Below are positions 44,501-55,776 of a stretch of 64,000 bases of DNA, in pieces. Numbering within the stretch: position 1 is the stretch's first letter; every line of letters starts with the position of its first letter. The DNA is from Ectobius pallidus. Its lineage: Eukaryota; Arthropoda; Insecta; Blattodea; Ectobiidae. The notes under the pieces were generated by a model. The model ran no database searches and was not told where the DNA came from. It saw nothing but the letters and a program-made list of their open reading frames with translations. The DNA lies in the NCBI GenBank assembly GCA_964059195.1, contig CAXKWD010000006.1, positions 134,166,039-134,230,038 of the forward strand, read 5' to 3'. The position numbers were made by a program, and so were the translations under genes.

Positions 44501-47500
44501 GCATGCATGTTGCAAAAACACACCGGCACGAGTATTATCATAGGATAATGCTTCTGCTTTCATGCAGACACGACCTATATTGTTTAGAACAGAAGTCTGT
44601 TAGAACAAACAACATGTATCACAAAAATTCGCAAGCATTGAACATTATCAGTTCCTGACACATGTGGGATGGGATGTGTCTAATTTACGGACTGTTCGAG
44701 ATTCGTCTGTTATTTCACGAATCGACAATGTTAGTTTTACGTTTTACGTCAAGATATTGTAGGCCTATATAAAATTTTTTGGGAGTAATTTAAATTTATT
44801 TATCTGTAGCATGCTTAGTTTTAATTTCTAATTTGTCAAATCTTGTGTTACGAGGGCCGTCCATAAAGTAAGCTTCCCTGAGGCCGTTTACAGAAACAAA
44901 ACACAATTTTATGGAAACGTTTATTGCAACAGATATAGCAAATGTTCAGCTATTTTTCAACATATTCACCACCGGAATTGAGACTTTTTCATTCCGTGGG
45001 ACAAACATTTGAATACGTGTGTCGGAGAAATCTACCGCCTGGGATTTGAACCATTGTGTGGTAACCATGCCCGCCTCTTTGTCATTCTCTGTCATTTCTT
45101 GAGGTGTAGAAAAAGATGGAAATCCATGGGAGCGAGATCCGGGATGTAGGGTGGATTTTTAAACACCTCCCAGCAAGTCTCCTGCAGAAGTTGGACTGGG
45201 AGGTGTTAAAACATTCACCCTACAGCCCGGACCTCGCTCCCAGTGATTTCCATCTTTTCCTACACCTCAAGAAATGACAGAGAATGGCAAAGAGGCGGAC
45301 ATGGTTGCCACACAATGGTTCAAATCGCAGGCGGCAGACTTCTCCGACACAGGTATATAAATGTCGGTCCCAAGGAATGAAAAATATCTCAGTTCCGGTG
45401 GCGAATATGTTGAAAAATAGATGAACACTTGCTGTGACTGTTGCAATAAACATTTCCATGGAATTGCGTTTTGTTTCTGTAAACGGTCTCAGGGAAACTT
45501 ACTTTATGAACGGCCCTCGTATTTGTGGCCTTAACTTCGTCGATATAAATAAATAATTAATAGGCTAATAACAATGATAATAAATGTATATGTGTATTTT
45601 CGCAGCAATATGTAAATAAAAATTAAACTTTTCTTATAGAAAGTTATGTTGTAAATCTTAATTTCACAATATTTCTATGACATCAGTAGGTTGTGTTGAA
45701 TGTCCAGCCGCATATTTTATTACAGTCATGTTTTCGAGTTTTAAACAGCTTGTAATAATTATTCATATGACGACAGAAACTTCTCGCTCGACGTTCATGA
45801 ATTATCCCATAGTGAAGACATTCAACATACATAATTACTTTCCTATGTAGAAAGTGGGATCATCTTTCAAAATATCCCAAACATCTTGTTTCAGATCGTT
45901 AAAACAGCTCCGCCAAAAAATTATTATTCCTTTATATGTACTCATATTACTTACTAGAACATTATCTGGGGGAACTGTAAAAAAATCTTATACGTGATCT
46001 TAAGGTCATTAAAAATATAACTGTAAAAGTAATTTTAATCTCCCATTTAGAACACACTCAAGAGTTAGGCTTAAAATGTATTGAAATTAAAGCAATAACT
46101 TTATATAGAGACATTTAAAAACAATCTAATACAAAATTCTTCACTGGTCAGGAAATCTATGATCATAATACAAAAAAGCTAGCAATTTTTATACTACACA
46201 TTATTTATTTATATACTATGATTAACTAAGTATACTCTAAAAGGAGTCGTGTCTCACGCAATTACGTTAGGTTGCTATATAGCCCTTAAATTAATATTTT
46301 TTTTTTTTTTATTTAATTATTGTGCATTATCACATAATTATTTTTATACGAGTATAATTTTTATTCTGTGTAATAAATTAAAGTGCCCAGTATCGCCCCT
46401 GCTCCTTGGGGCTATAGGTTTATCGTATTTAAAATAAAATTTAAAAACATAGGCCTAAATCACTTGTATGCTGAAACTACTCTTAAATTCACTGAATTAC
46501 AATAAAGCTAACTCCGTGGCGCTAACATCCCAGGAGGGACAAGGCCTACCACCCGACCCCCCGTCATCTACCATAGGCAAACGGCAGGATTGGGGGGCAT
46601 GTGGTCAGCATGCCGACACCCACGGCCGTTAATGGTTGTTTCCATAACCAGAACCGCTACTTCTCTATCAAGTAGCTCCTCAATTAGAGTCACGAGGCTG
46701 AGTCCACCCCTACCAGACCTCCCTACCTCGAGGAGCTACCGGGGATCGAACCCGGGCCGATAATGAAATAAATAATGACAAATATATGACAAATAATGAA
46801 ATGTGAAATAATAATAGCACAGGGGCATGGTAAACAACGAAGGAAACTCTCGTAACAAAAAGTTTACAAATCTTTTTTAGAAGATAGACCTTCATTATAT
46901 AATATAATATTTGAGTTGGTGTTTCCGTTTAGACCTATTCAATTATGAAATTAATTTAAGGTGACCTTGCTCGGTTGTCATAGCAAACTGGTAACAAGAT
47001 CATCGCTGAAGTAGGCCTATATCGATCATGGTCAAAAAGTCGAAAGGACGTTGAAAGAGATAGAGAAAATAAACTTAATGAAATGAAGAAAAAAGCGTGG
47101 ATGAAGTAAGAACAAAAACGTGACTGAAGTCAGAACAAAAACGTGAGTGAAGTAAGAATATAAACTTGATTCAAGGTAGAACAGCCGGATTAAACAACTG
47201 CCTCGAGCAAATGAACATGAATTAGCAGATACCTCTGTTATTTTTGTCATAAATTGGCTTTTAATCTATAAGCCCACGAAGTAAGTTTATAATTATTCAA
47301 ACCATTTAGGCCTAATATAATATTTGAGCTTGTGTTTCCGTGTACATCCAACGCCACCAATTGTGAAATTAATTGAAGGTGGCTTTGCTCGGTTCCTATC
47401 TTGATACATTATTTTACAACTCGCAGAGATCTGATTTTTTACGTTGGTGGACAGAAGGGGATCATGAGTACATGCCTTAATAAAAAAAATTTAATGATTT

Positions 47501-48827
47501 GGACAGAATTCACTGTGTGTGTGTGTTTTTTTTTTCTAGGGAACTCGAATCTGGCTTATTTTTTCCGGATGGCGCATTTTAATCGTGAAATGCACCTCGA
47601 AGCCAAGTTTTTAGCTTTTTTTAATTATCAGTCGTTTCATTTCGAATCTATGTGGCCGTAAGGCAGTACAAGATTCGTTTTTTTCGTTTAATTATTTAGG
47701 GCTATATTTACAACGTTAAACAATATAATTAAGAACAAAATTGTGCAATTCATGGAATTTATGTAAAACGCTGTCAGTGTTAAAATAAATGTTTTACGGT
47801 AATTATTTGTCTGTAATATAAATTGTTGATATAAAACATCTAGCAGTTGAGTAAACAATCACGAGCGAATCCGCGGGCACCTGCTGGTTGTAAATATAGT
47901 CATACCAAAATTCAATTAACATACTTATTAATTCAATTATTAATTTATTTTTACTACAGTAGGCCTATTAAATTTGTTCTTGTCGAATATTGTTAGCATT
48001 TTTAATATTCAATTATTTGGCCAAGGCCAAATGCAAGGTGCACTTTAAGCTCCGCCCACTCGCTATTCACATTTTGTTTCTCAGCGAAGCAAGGTGACCA
48101 ACTATCAAGGTGACCAACTATATTAAAAATGCGAGAGTGCCCCTTGTACCAAATATTAAAACTGCGAGAGTGCCCCTTGTACCAAATATTAAAAATGCGT
48201 GAGTAAGTGCCTTGCACCCACAGGTTTGCCTTGTACTTTGTCAGCCTGTTCATGCTCGAAGAATTCGCCAGATCGTGGTATAATAGGAACTGCTTCACTG
48301 AGGGTGGGTCGGACGGGATACGTCTCATGCGAAAGTGCACCTTATATTGTTTTTCCCCAATTATTTGTACTATTGTTACACAGGAATTAGTATGTAGATT
48401 ATTTTTAATTCCCAATATGTTTGTTGTAAAGTTTAGTCTTATCATTATTATCTGTAAACGAAAACTAAAACATGTAGAATTACGGTGTAATGGAGCATGT
48501 TATAATAATAAAATTAACATAAAACATAAACATTGAATCTTAGCCCACCTGCTGTGGATTTCGGGCTCCAAGAAGAAATCTGATTCTTTGCAATTGGTTG
48601 CATGGGTTTGACGATTCTTCATTGTTGTCAAACAATCCTGTAACGGATGCAGATGAAGGTATGAGCACCGGCGAAGATGGGCTGCCTCTCTTTCGCCCGT
48701 TAGTCCACCCCCTCGAATACTGAAATGTCTGTGCTAGGATGACTCCTGTTAGGCAGCTGAGGATTAGCAGCAATCCAGGCAGTCTGTGGGATCGGCAACG
48801 ATGGGATGATGTGCTGTGATAGTGCAT
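41370..48827 (-). CDS. Crz: Corazonin precursor (preprocorazonin), two coding exons
   Basis: The coding exons are 48827-48549 and 41507-41370 on the - strand, joined in phase 0 as 138 residues. Residues 1-32 form a signal peptide with a long basic n-region and the core LPGLLLILSCLTGVILA. Residues 33-43 are QTFQYSRGWTN, the [Arg7]-corazonin neuropeptide, followed by G44 for amidation and the R45-K46-R47 convertase site. Residues 48-138 are the corazonin-associated peptide, with Cys76 and Cys98 (in PCDSW) and a possible tribasic site R118-R120. Corazonin is a secreted neurohormone acting through a GnRH-type G-protein-coupled receptor; reported roles include cardioacceleration, pigmentation and stress or metabolic control, depending on species. 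The intron (48548-41508, 7.04 kb) holds three palindromic mariner elements and a SINE. Identity is firm for the mature peptide; the exon 2 assignment rests on splice phase and the expected Cys-containing tail. Confidence 0.93.
41598..42264. mobile_element. Palindromic mariner MITE, copy 3 (corazonin intron)
   Basis: It runs from TACGAGGCGCGCCCATAAAG to the inverted CGTA end, with the centre near 41930. Its left end is 91 bases from the corazonin acceptor at 41507. Both arms carry decayed mariner transposase C-terminal code. Confidence 0.87.
42676..42795. repeat. Dispersed repeat R2, uninterrupted copy
   Basis: It is the unoccupied relative of 40222-41025: GAGTGTACTTCTCCCGTAAC is continuous here, where the other copy is split at TA. 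Confidence 0.75.
43040..43666. mobile_element. Palindromic mariner MITE, different subfamily (corazonin intron)
   Basis: The inverted ends are TACGAGAGTGGATCGAAAAG and its counterpart at 43666. Inner arms around 43180-43260 and 43470-43550 both encode RRWLYSNRTDFYEQGILKLV, a mariner C-terminal motif, in opposite directions. The ends differ from copies 1-4, so this is an independent lineage with the same architecture. Confidence 0.83.
44849..45521. mobile_element. Palindromic mariner MITE, copy 4 (corazonin intron)
   Basis: The arms meet near 45185 at AACACCTCCCAGCAAG. The outer ends are TACGAGGGCCGTCCATAAAG and the inverted form. Two opposed remnants of the mariner C-terminus (WFKSQAADF-like) are readable. 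Confidence 0.88.
46503..46765 (-). mobile_element. SINE S1 copy (corazonin intron)
   Basis: It begins GCTAACTCCGTGGCGCTAAC and ends with the B-box complement GGGATCGAACCC (46742-46753). Most of the A-box half is missing. Confidence 0.8.
46890..47400. repeat. Pair of diverged direct repeats
   Basis: A segment with ATATAATATTTGAG, GTGTTTCCGT and CTTTGCTCGGTT recurs at about 46898-46977 and 47322-47396, flanking 340 bp of A-rich sequence. Confidence 0.5.
47868..47892 (+). repeat. Candidate Helitron-type 3' end
   Basis: CCGCGGGCACCTG is followed by CTGG and T, similar to the end at 18985. No element body was delimited. Confidence 0.3.
48034..48345. repeat. Possible MITE containing a 39-bp tandem repeat
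   Basis: AAGGTGCACTTT at the left reappears inverted (AAAGTGCACCTT) at the right. Inside, GCGAGAGTGCCCCTTGTACC repeats with a 39-bp period about 2.5 times (48131-48205). No clear target duplication. It lies in the corazonin intron about 200 bp from the first coding exon. The long - strand frame across it is repeat-derived. Confidence 0.5.
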
Positions 48828-48836
48828 GTTCCTTTT
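48549..48836 (-). CDS. Crz: Corazonin exon with start codon and mature peptide
   Basis: On the - strand an acceptor ATTTTCAG precedes 48836, then nine bases of 5'UTR (AAAAGGAAC) and the ATG at 48827. This implies an upstream noncoding exon, which was not identified. The mature peptide is encoded by 48731-48699. The exon ends with two Gln codons at CAG|GTGGGC, with the donor at 48548. Reading through would add Val-Gly and a stop at 48540, so an unspliced reading ends at 95 residues. No second in-frame Met precedes the hydrophobic core. Confidence 0.93.
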
Positions 48837-49174
48837 CTGAAAATGATTTCAAAATTGTAAAAATCTAGATAATATTTTTTATTGTAGCAACTGTATTTTA
48901 GCTATAAAATATGTTGTGAAACATAACTTCCTCTGCCCAAACAAAAGATTTGCCTCTCAGTATAATATAATTATTTATTATATATGACATTCGTGTAAAT
49001 TGGTTGTAAAAAGGAAGAGAATGTCGTTACCACATTGCATCGCATCCCCGAAGGATACACAACCCAAATATAATTTGATTAATGCTTTCACGAAACTTTC
49101 TTCACGCTGAGCACTCATTCTGGTTTAGAATAAGATGCCGTATTGCAAAGAGCGCGTATTCAGTTGTTTCAATC

Positions 49175-49449
49175 CAGGGGCGGATCCAGAGAGACATTTG
49201 GGGGGGGGGGGCCAAAGTAAAGAGGGAACTTTTTACTCATAAAAATTAATTATTCCCAGTACACAATTGAAAACAAAATGAACATTTCAGCATTTTCTTA
49301 CAAAGGTATTTCAAAATAATGAATGTCGTTGCTGTAATTTAAGTATTTGGGTTATGTTCTAATAAATTTTGAATAATTTATGCTTAATGTTACAAACTTT
49401 GGGGGGAAATTTCCCCCATTTCCCCCCCCCCCCCGTGGATCCGCCCCTG
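49175..49449. mobile_element. hAT MITE (275 bp) upstream of corazonin
   Basis: Perfect 14-bp inverted ends CAGGGGCGGATCCA are flanked by the exact 8-bp duplication TTTCAATC (49167-49174 and 49450-49457). G and C homopolymer runs lie just inside the ends. It lies about 350 bases upstream of the corazonin start codon, possibly in its 5' intron or promoter. Confidence 0.92.
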
Positions 49450-49457
49450 TTTCAATC

Positions 49458-52074
49458 TGATGCAAACCTTTATTGTTCACCAGGCAAGACTGAGTTTCTA
49501 CAAACAATGGGGCCTTATAACTACCCTTCAGAGAATTTTTGCGAAAAAAAATATATTTAAATGTCTTAGTATGAGCATCTCGTGTACAAAATTTAAACAA
49601 AATCGTTAGAGTCGTTTTCGAGAAAATCACGAAAAACGACATTTTCATCATGTAAAGTATCATCAATAGTAAGAGAAAATCGTCGTTAACCTTCTTATTA
49701 CATGTCCAAACGATACCTAACACAAATATAAAAATATTGTTTTCATACGATTTTTCGTTCTGGAGCTAGGCTTTTCACAGACACATAAACATGTTTCTGA
49801 AAATAGTATTGTTGGATTATGGGGACTTAAAACGTGCATTTATGTTAAAAATTCAACTTCGAATTCCGGGTCAAACACAATACTACACCTGTTTATACTC
49901 CTTATGGTGCGAGCAGAGGAAGTAATAAGCCCATCAGAAAGTTCTATTCGGTCGTTTTAGTTACCGGTACAGTAGTTCAGCTATAAAATCTAACATAATA
50001 GAAAGTTCGATAGAATGATCCTCATGTATACATGTACAATGTACAGTAGCTGCATTATAATTGTAACATAGGATTCAACGACACCAGTTCAGTAAGTCCT
50101 TTAGACTTATTAAGTTTTAATTTTTTATGCTTGTTTTATACTAAACCAACCATTTTGATGATGGCAAAGACTTTACAAAACTATAATTATTATTAATGTA
50201 ATATTTTTTTTTATCTTAGCTCATTTTTATTTATTACTGGCTGTTGGTGACTTTCACTTCACAGTAACTTTGTACAAGGTCTAAATGATCTTGCTGTAGA
50301 AAGGCCTTTAAATGTTACTAATTATCATTCCCATATTAATGTGAGTATATTGAATCATCGTAAGCCTGTAAAGTTGACTGTCTAGTTCTGCCACATATGT
50401 AAAAGAAAATGATATTTGTATAAAATAATTAAGTTAGTTACTTTGTTTGACGAATAAAGGTCTACTGTGGGAAATTAGATATTACCAATGATTATCCTCA
50501 CGGCTTTCTTCTGCAGAAGTAATATTGTGTTTATTTTCCTGCTGTTTTTGAAAAAAAATTAAACGATATAATATAATAACCGACTAAAAAGAAAAAAACA
50601 AGCAGACGGAATATAGCTTTGTATGTAAAAATAAACCAAATGTTTAAGGAGACACAAAACTTTTAATTTTATTGCATGATCATAAATATAACTGTAAAAT
50701 ATGTGTTTATTTATACAGGAGAAGTAAGGGGCACTTCACAGGTAAAACTATACGAATTACAAACATTATAAAAGTTCATAAAGAACTAAAAGTTAAAATT
50801 ATGATTTAATTATGAAACTTGATTTAAAAAAATAACTAATATAAAATGAAATCCCACTAGTTGTGGCTGTTTAGTATGAAACTACAATTTTCCTTATAAC
50901 CAATTAATGGGTTATAATATTTAATTTTAAAATAAATGTAAAACATTAAAAATACCAAAATAATTCAATAATCCTGGACACGTTTTATGCTACCTAATTA
51001 ATGACAAATAAAATGAATGTTCAGTTTGTTTCTAAATTGTGGTAATTTCGACAGTGGGCCTTTTTGATATGACGAGATGACGAATTCCAAAATGGGGGGG
51101 GGGATTAGATAACACACTGAAAGATGAAGATCAGAATGTCGTTGTATATCGGGGTTTAAGCAGTAGGTTACGGTTGTACGTTCGTGAGGTCGAAACGAGA
51201 TTAATGCGAGATTTTTAATACGCAGGAGAAGAAGTTAATAATTTATTGTCAAGGAAAATAAGAGAGTAGATCCTTCTTCGTTGTTTGAGGCTTACCCATG
51301 ATATTTAAACAATATAAATTTTATCGACATTTCTTCTTCCTTTTAAGGAAACCATTGGTTTTAAACCACATACAATAGATATATTTTCCAATACGGAGCT
51401 GATAACATTATTAAATTAGAGCAAAATCAGTAGCCTATGCGAGGTTAAAAAAGTGGTGTCGTGTACAAAAGCTTGTATCTCTCATGTACCAACTAGGGGG
51501 AAAAAGTAGGATGAGCAGTGGGGAACTATGAAATTATTTTACTCTCTGAAGAGCAAGTATTTATTTAGAGTGCGATGGTTCCCTCGTCGTTAGACGCGGT
51601 TTTATTTGTCAGATTTGTATGCACTACTAGGCAGATAACTGTTGTATGGGTTAATAAATATTTACCTTGTGTGAACTTCACCATTTTCCTTTAATTCTAC
51701 AGGTATAGTCAAAATCCCGAGGCTATCTGATATTTTAAATTGTGTGTTGTTCCTGGAATAACATGAAACAGTATCACATATTTGTTTAATGTGTTGTTTA
51801 ATATGGGTCAATTAACACGAACTCGGCAAAACTTTGTACAGCATTATTTGTATTTCACACATCATAGGCCCTATGTAACTTTATTGTTAAATATTCGTAA
51901 TATTTGACCTTTTGATTTAAGCAAACATAAAAAATTGATGTTATAATTCTCTTTACAAGAAGACTTAGTAAAAAAATGATCTTTATTATGTATTTTCATT
52001 ATTTCCTACTACAGTCTATCAAAAATATTGTTATTGCTACACTATTAGGAATCTAATAATATCAAACCAGTTAC
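49458..52074. other. Region upstream of corazonin, unassigned
   Basis: The 5' noncoding exon and promoter of corazonin should lie here or further right, but no TATA/Inr arrangement could be singled out in AT-rich sequence. No element ends were seen. Confidence 0.4.
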
Positions 52075-52425
52075 CGACCGACCTACGTTTCCTGTAACCC
52101 CTACGGTGGGGCATAGGCCTCCAAATGGACGTTTCAGTACCTGAGAGAGGACACAGGGACAGATGGACAGATGGTAAGCCTCACAAACCCCCCTCCGGTA
52201 ACTAAGGTATTACTTGGACGTGAAAGGGCCGAGAAATTTTGTCCAGAGTCTCTAATTTAGACTTGAGTTCTTTAACGTGCCGTAAATCTACGACACGGGC
52301 CCCCTAGCTTGAAGTCCCTCACGGAGGATTACGTGCCCAGAATTATTACGTCCTGAAAAATCCATCGACCGCGGCAGGGTTTGATCCCGCGACCTTCGGA
52401 TCTAGAGGCGGACACTTTTTGGCTG
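52075..52425 (-). repeat. tRNA-related dispersed repeat
   Basis: It contains AAATGGACGTTTCAGTACCT, GTTCTTTAACGTGCCGTAAA and, near the end, GGGTTTGATCCCGCGACC, phrases I recognise from a repeat common in arthropod genomes. A B-box-like motif on the - strand suggests a SINE. Confidence 0.6.
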
Positions 52426-54589
52426 ATATATTAAGGCTATAATCATGATATGAATTCTCTCCATCGCTGAATGAAACTTCGTTTGACGTTAGCTGCCAAT
52501 TTCTATATGGTGTTGATATTTTAAAGCCTTGAATACTGTTAAGAACAATGCTTATACTTCAGAGTACGAAAGACAGTGATATTGAGCATATGTTAATTTG
52601 TACATTATTTCATCACTTTTCAGTCATTTCATCAGTATCTTCTAAAACAACCACAATACCAAGCCAAAGGCTAGCTCGAAGTGACACATATAGCCTAATA
52701 ATAATTTAACATGTTTCATGAAAATGGAGGATGTTTATCTGAGCATAATTAAAAATGCAAGTGGTTGACAACTGATCCACTTCTCGATCAGGGGTATTTA
52801 GATCCTGGCATCTCAATAATTGAGCAGTAAGGATTCATGGACGTGTTCCTGCTGGGGCGTATTATTTTTCAGACATAATGCTCAGAGGGTGTCATTTTCC
52901 GAAGGGAAGTAAAATCGATGGTCTCGTAACGTAGATTTAAGGGATTCTGAAGAATACTTATTCTAAGAGAGAGTGAAAAATAGACCTTTTCATGCCCGTC
53001 TGATCCCAGAGAGCTTTAGGATGCATTGCATTTTAATCTCGTTTGGAATTTTCGTAGCTGTTAACTCATAAGTATGTCACTTAATCTTAAGGTATATTAT
53101 TTTTTATGATAAATTTTATCGATGGAATTCATTGCTCCATCCTATAGCTGGGAGAAATAACTGGATAACGGTTGACTCAACAGACAATTGCAGATGAGAT
53201 AGAACGGTTAACCGTTGTGTGAACACGAACCCAGAAGTGGCTAGGAATTTCTGTTTCTTTGTATTAAATTGCAGTAATGTATCTTTTGCGTATTCTTATC
53301 TTTTGAGTCTTTTGTTTTTATTATTTTGTATGTATGAATTGTATTTTTGTCGCGGTTTGTTGGGTTTTCTGCCTGTATTGTTTATTATTATTGTTATTAT
53401 TATTATTATTAAAATTGGTTAATTCTTCTTTTCTGGGTCTATGTACTGTACGCTTCTCTGTGTTTTTATGCGGATTAGTCACATACACAGGCACAGAAGT
53501 AGGCACATGATCCACTCTAGAAAATTACGAAAAACTGTTCTTGTTCTTGCATTGGAACCGATGGTTCAGGCTGTACTTCCCATCAGCTAAACTATTTTAG
53601 CAGTTAATTGGATAAATACAAATACGGTAATTGGATTTTTTATTCAAACGACATCATTAAAAATAATCTAGTTAACGTTATCCTGTTAATTGCTAGATAT
53701 AAAAGAATATGGTTATTTGAGCAATTATTTTTTCAGTTGACCAATTAACTTTTTTCCGGATAATATCAACTCTACTTCGTTGCAACACTTAACATGATAC
53801 CGACAGAGCATAGGTACTACCAAGAGTACTCACGAACTGAAAGTAGCACGTTCTTGAAAGCTTAGACGAAAACACATTCAATTCACAACCCTTCCCATAG
53901 TTGTCATGCTTTTATAAAGTTCACTCTAAAATGAACCAGGATAAAAATCAGCTCACCGCATAACCAGTCCGTTCCCATTTTTCCAATTTTTAATAATTTT
54001 CATAAAATTTTCTCCAGTTGCTTAAATAGTAACCGCTCGGCTACCGCTCTAACATACGTCCATCCTAAGACATTCACGAGAAAGAAGATGAGAAAATTAA
54101 ATTAAACTAAATTAATTTGTTAACATTTAAAGTCTTGTGTTTCTTTCACCACACATAAGAAATACTTCCTGATAATAAAAAGTTTTACTCTGATATTCAA
54201 TTCCATTAACTTCCAACCACTATTTGAGAAAAACCGAAAACAGGAAGTACATGAAATTATATTGCTCTGGAATCAATGTTACTCTTTTTCCTCCAGACTA
54301 GACATTCATTTGCATTTCCCATCCACGCAATTATTCGGATTGCCTCACCTACACGTACGCGAGTGAAGTGTTGAAACAACTTCAGCTAATAACAACAAAC
54401 TACGCTTGTTAGCTTCACGCAAACAAAGAATTTTCTCAACACTTTTCAACACGGTTATTTCACCTTTTATTTACACCAATGCTCTACCAACTGATCATAT
54501 AACTGTAAATAAAAAATGTTATGTACTGGTAGCTAATTTTTATCCAGTTAAGTGTTGCATAAAACAGATCATTGTAAAATCGGTCTAAA
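52426..54589. other. Intergenic, unassigned
   Basis: Apart from the (ATT)n tract, nothing was recognised. Confidence 0.4.
53376..53412. repeat. (ATT)n microsatellite
   Basis: About eleven TTA/ATT units with one GTT variant. It produces poly-Asn and poly-Ile open frames that are not genes. Confidence 0.9.
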
Positions 54590-54725
54590 TAGGATGAGTG
54601 ACTGCAAAATCGACCGCAGTTCGCCTCTGGATTCGTGATTCTCTGGTTCAAACCCGGCTGAAGAAAAGGGATTTTTAGGACTAAATATCCTGGGCACAAA
54701 TCCTTCCGAGAGGGACTAGGTTAAA
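54590..54725 (+). repeat. Degenerate tRNA-derived SINE fragment
   Basis: The B-box-like CTGGTTCAAACCCGGCTGAA (54642-54661) is followed by AGGGATTTTTAGGAC and CTGGGCACAAATCCTTCCGA. The A-box is not clear. Confidence 0.45.
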
Positions 54726-54869
54726 TAAAATTACTCCAAGTCGAAATTAAAGCCTCTTGACAAAATTTTCCCTCCATTTCGCATTATAGTAAAATCTTAG
54801 TTTTATCCTAGAGAGCTGAATCGATGGAACTAATCTGTCACTCTGCCCTCTGCCCTCAGCCTGAAAACA

Positions 54870-55145
54870 ACTTACTTAAACTCAATGGCAATAGACAATT
54901 CCTCAGCAAGCTAAAGGAATATTATATATTTTATGGAACCCGAAGGTTCATTGCCGCGCTTACCTGAGCCCGCCATTCAACCCTATTCTGTGCTAACTCC
55001 ATCCAGTCATCCCTCGCAAATCTTACTTCCCTTAAATCAGTTCTCATATTGTCCTCCCACCTACGTCTAGATCTTCCACGTGAACCTTTCCCTTCGGGTC
55101 TCCCACTCAATACTTTTGAGATATGTCTTTCCTCCCCCATGCGCG
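54870..55145 (-). pseudogene. LINE 3' end, endonuclease/reverse-transcriptase tail
   Basis: On the - strand, 55140-54931 reads GRPEGKGSRGRSRRRWEDN, then LREVRFARDDWMELAQNR and AAMNLRVP. It is the same LINE family as 15238 and 63413, here with the C-terminal 70 codons open. The 3' non-coding end includes TTGTCTATTGCCATTGAG. The 5' part is missing. Confidence 0.85.
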
Positions 55146-55578
55146 CAGCATGTCCAGCTCAATTCGTCCTCCTTTATTTAATTACCCAAATAAGCGTAAC
55201 ACAATTAATCTTAGATTATAAATCTCCTCTGAGATATGGATGCTTTGGGAATTTTCACTATGTTCCACTACCGGTAAATATAGCCTATTTAAAAGCGTTT
55301 TATATAATTTGCTCTCCAAACATCCTTTTTTTATAATATTAGTGAGCTTTATTGAAATACATTTAGTACATAAAACATTCAGATGTTCTCTGTTTTTTAT
55401 TGTACATATTGTTTGTTTATTATTTATTATGTATTTATTTTGATCTTGTAATTTGCGTTTGTGTTGTGCTATAAGCCTACTTTAGCCTATAGCGCATTCA
55501 CGATGCGCATGGCATTAATGTAAATAAATGTGTTTAACAAAAATAGTTCAGTAGGCAAAGGAAAAATTTGTAAACTAA

Positions 55579-55776
55579 AACTCCATGACGTTACATCCCT
55601 GTGAGAGACTGGGCCTGCCATCCGACCACTGCGTCATCTACCATAGGCAGATGGCAGGATTGGAGGTATGTGGTCAGCATGCTGACACCCATGGAACCGG
55701 AGCCGCTACTTCTTTATCAAGTAGCTCCTCAGTTTGGGTCACGAGGCTGAGTGCACCCTGTTCCAGACATCCCTAA
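55579..55776 (-). mobile_element. SINE S1, head-less copy
   Basis: Starts AACTCCATGACGTTACATCC and ends CCAGACATCCC, directly abutting the next S1 copy. The tRNA-derived head is missing. Confidence 0.8.

Larger units (their letters stand above)
42796..48033. other. Crz: Corazonin intron, unassigned parts
   Basis: 43667-44848, 45522-46502 and 47401-47867 hold no recognised exon or element. Three exact TAGGCCTA octamers cluster at 47012-47967. Confidence 0.45.

Noticed and set aside
46380..46415. Possible hAT right end at CGCCCCTG
   Set aside because: No matching left end or 8-bp duplication could be found.
48002..48445. A 147-codon frame on the - strand near corazonin
   Set aside because: It is kept open by the 39-bp tandem repeat and has no recognisable domain.
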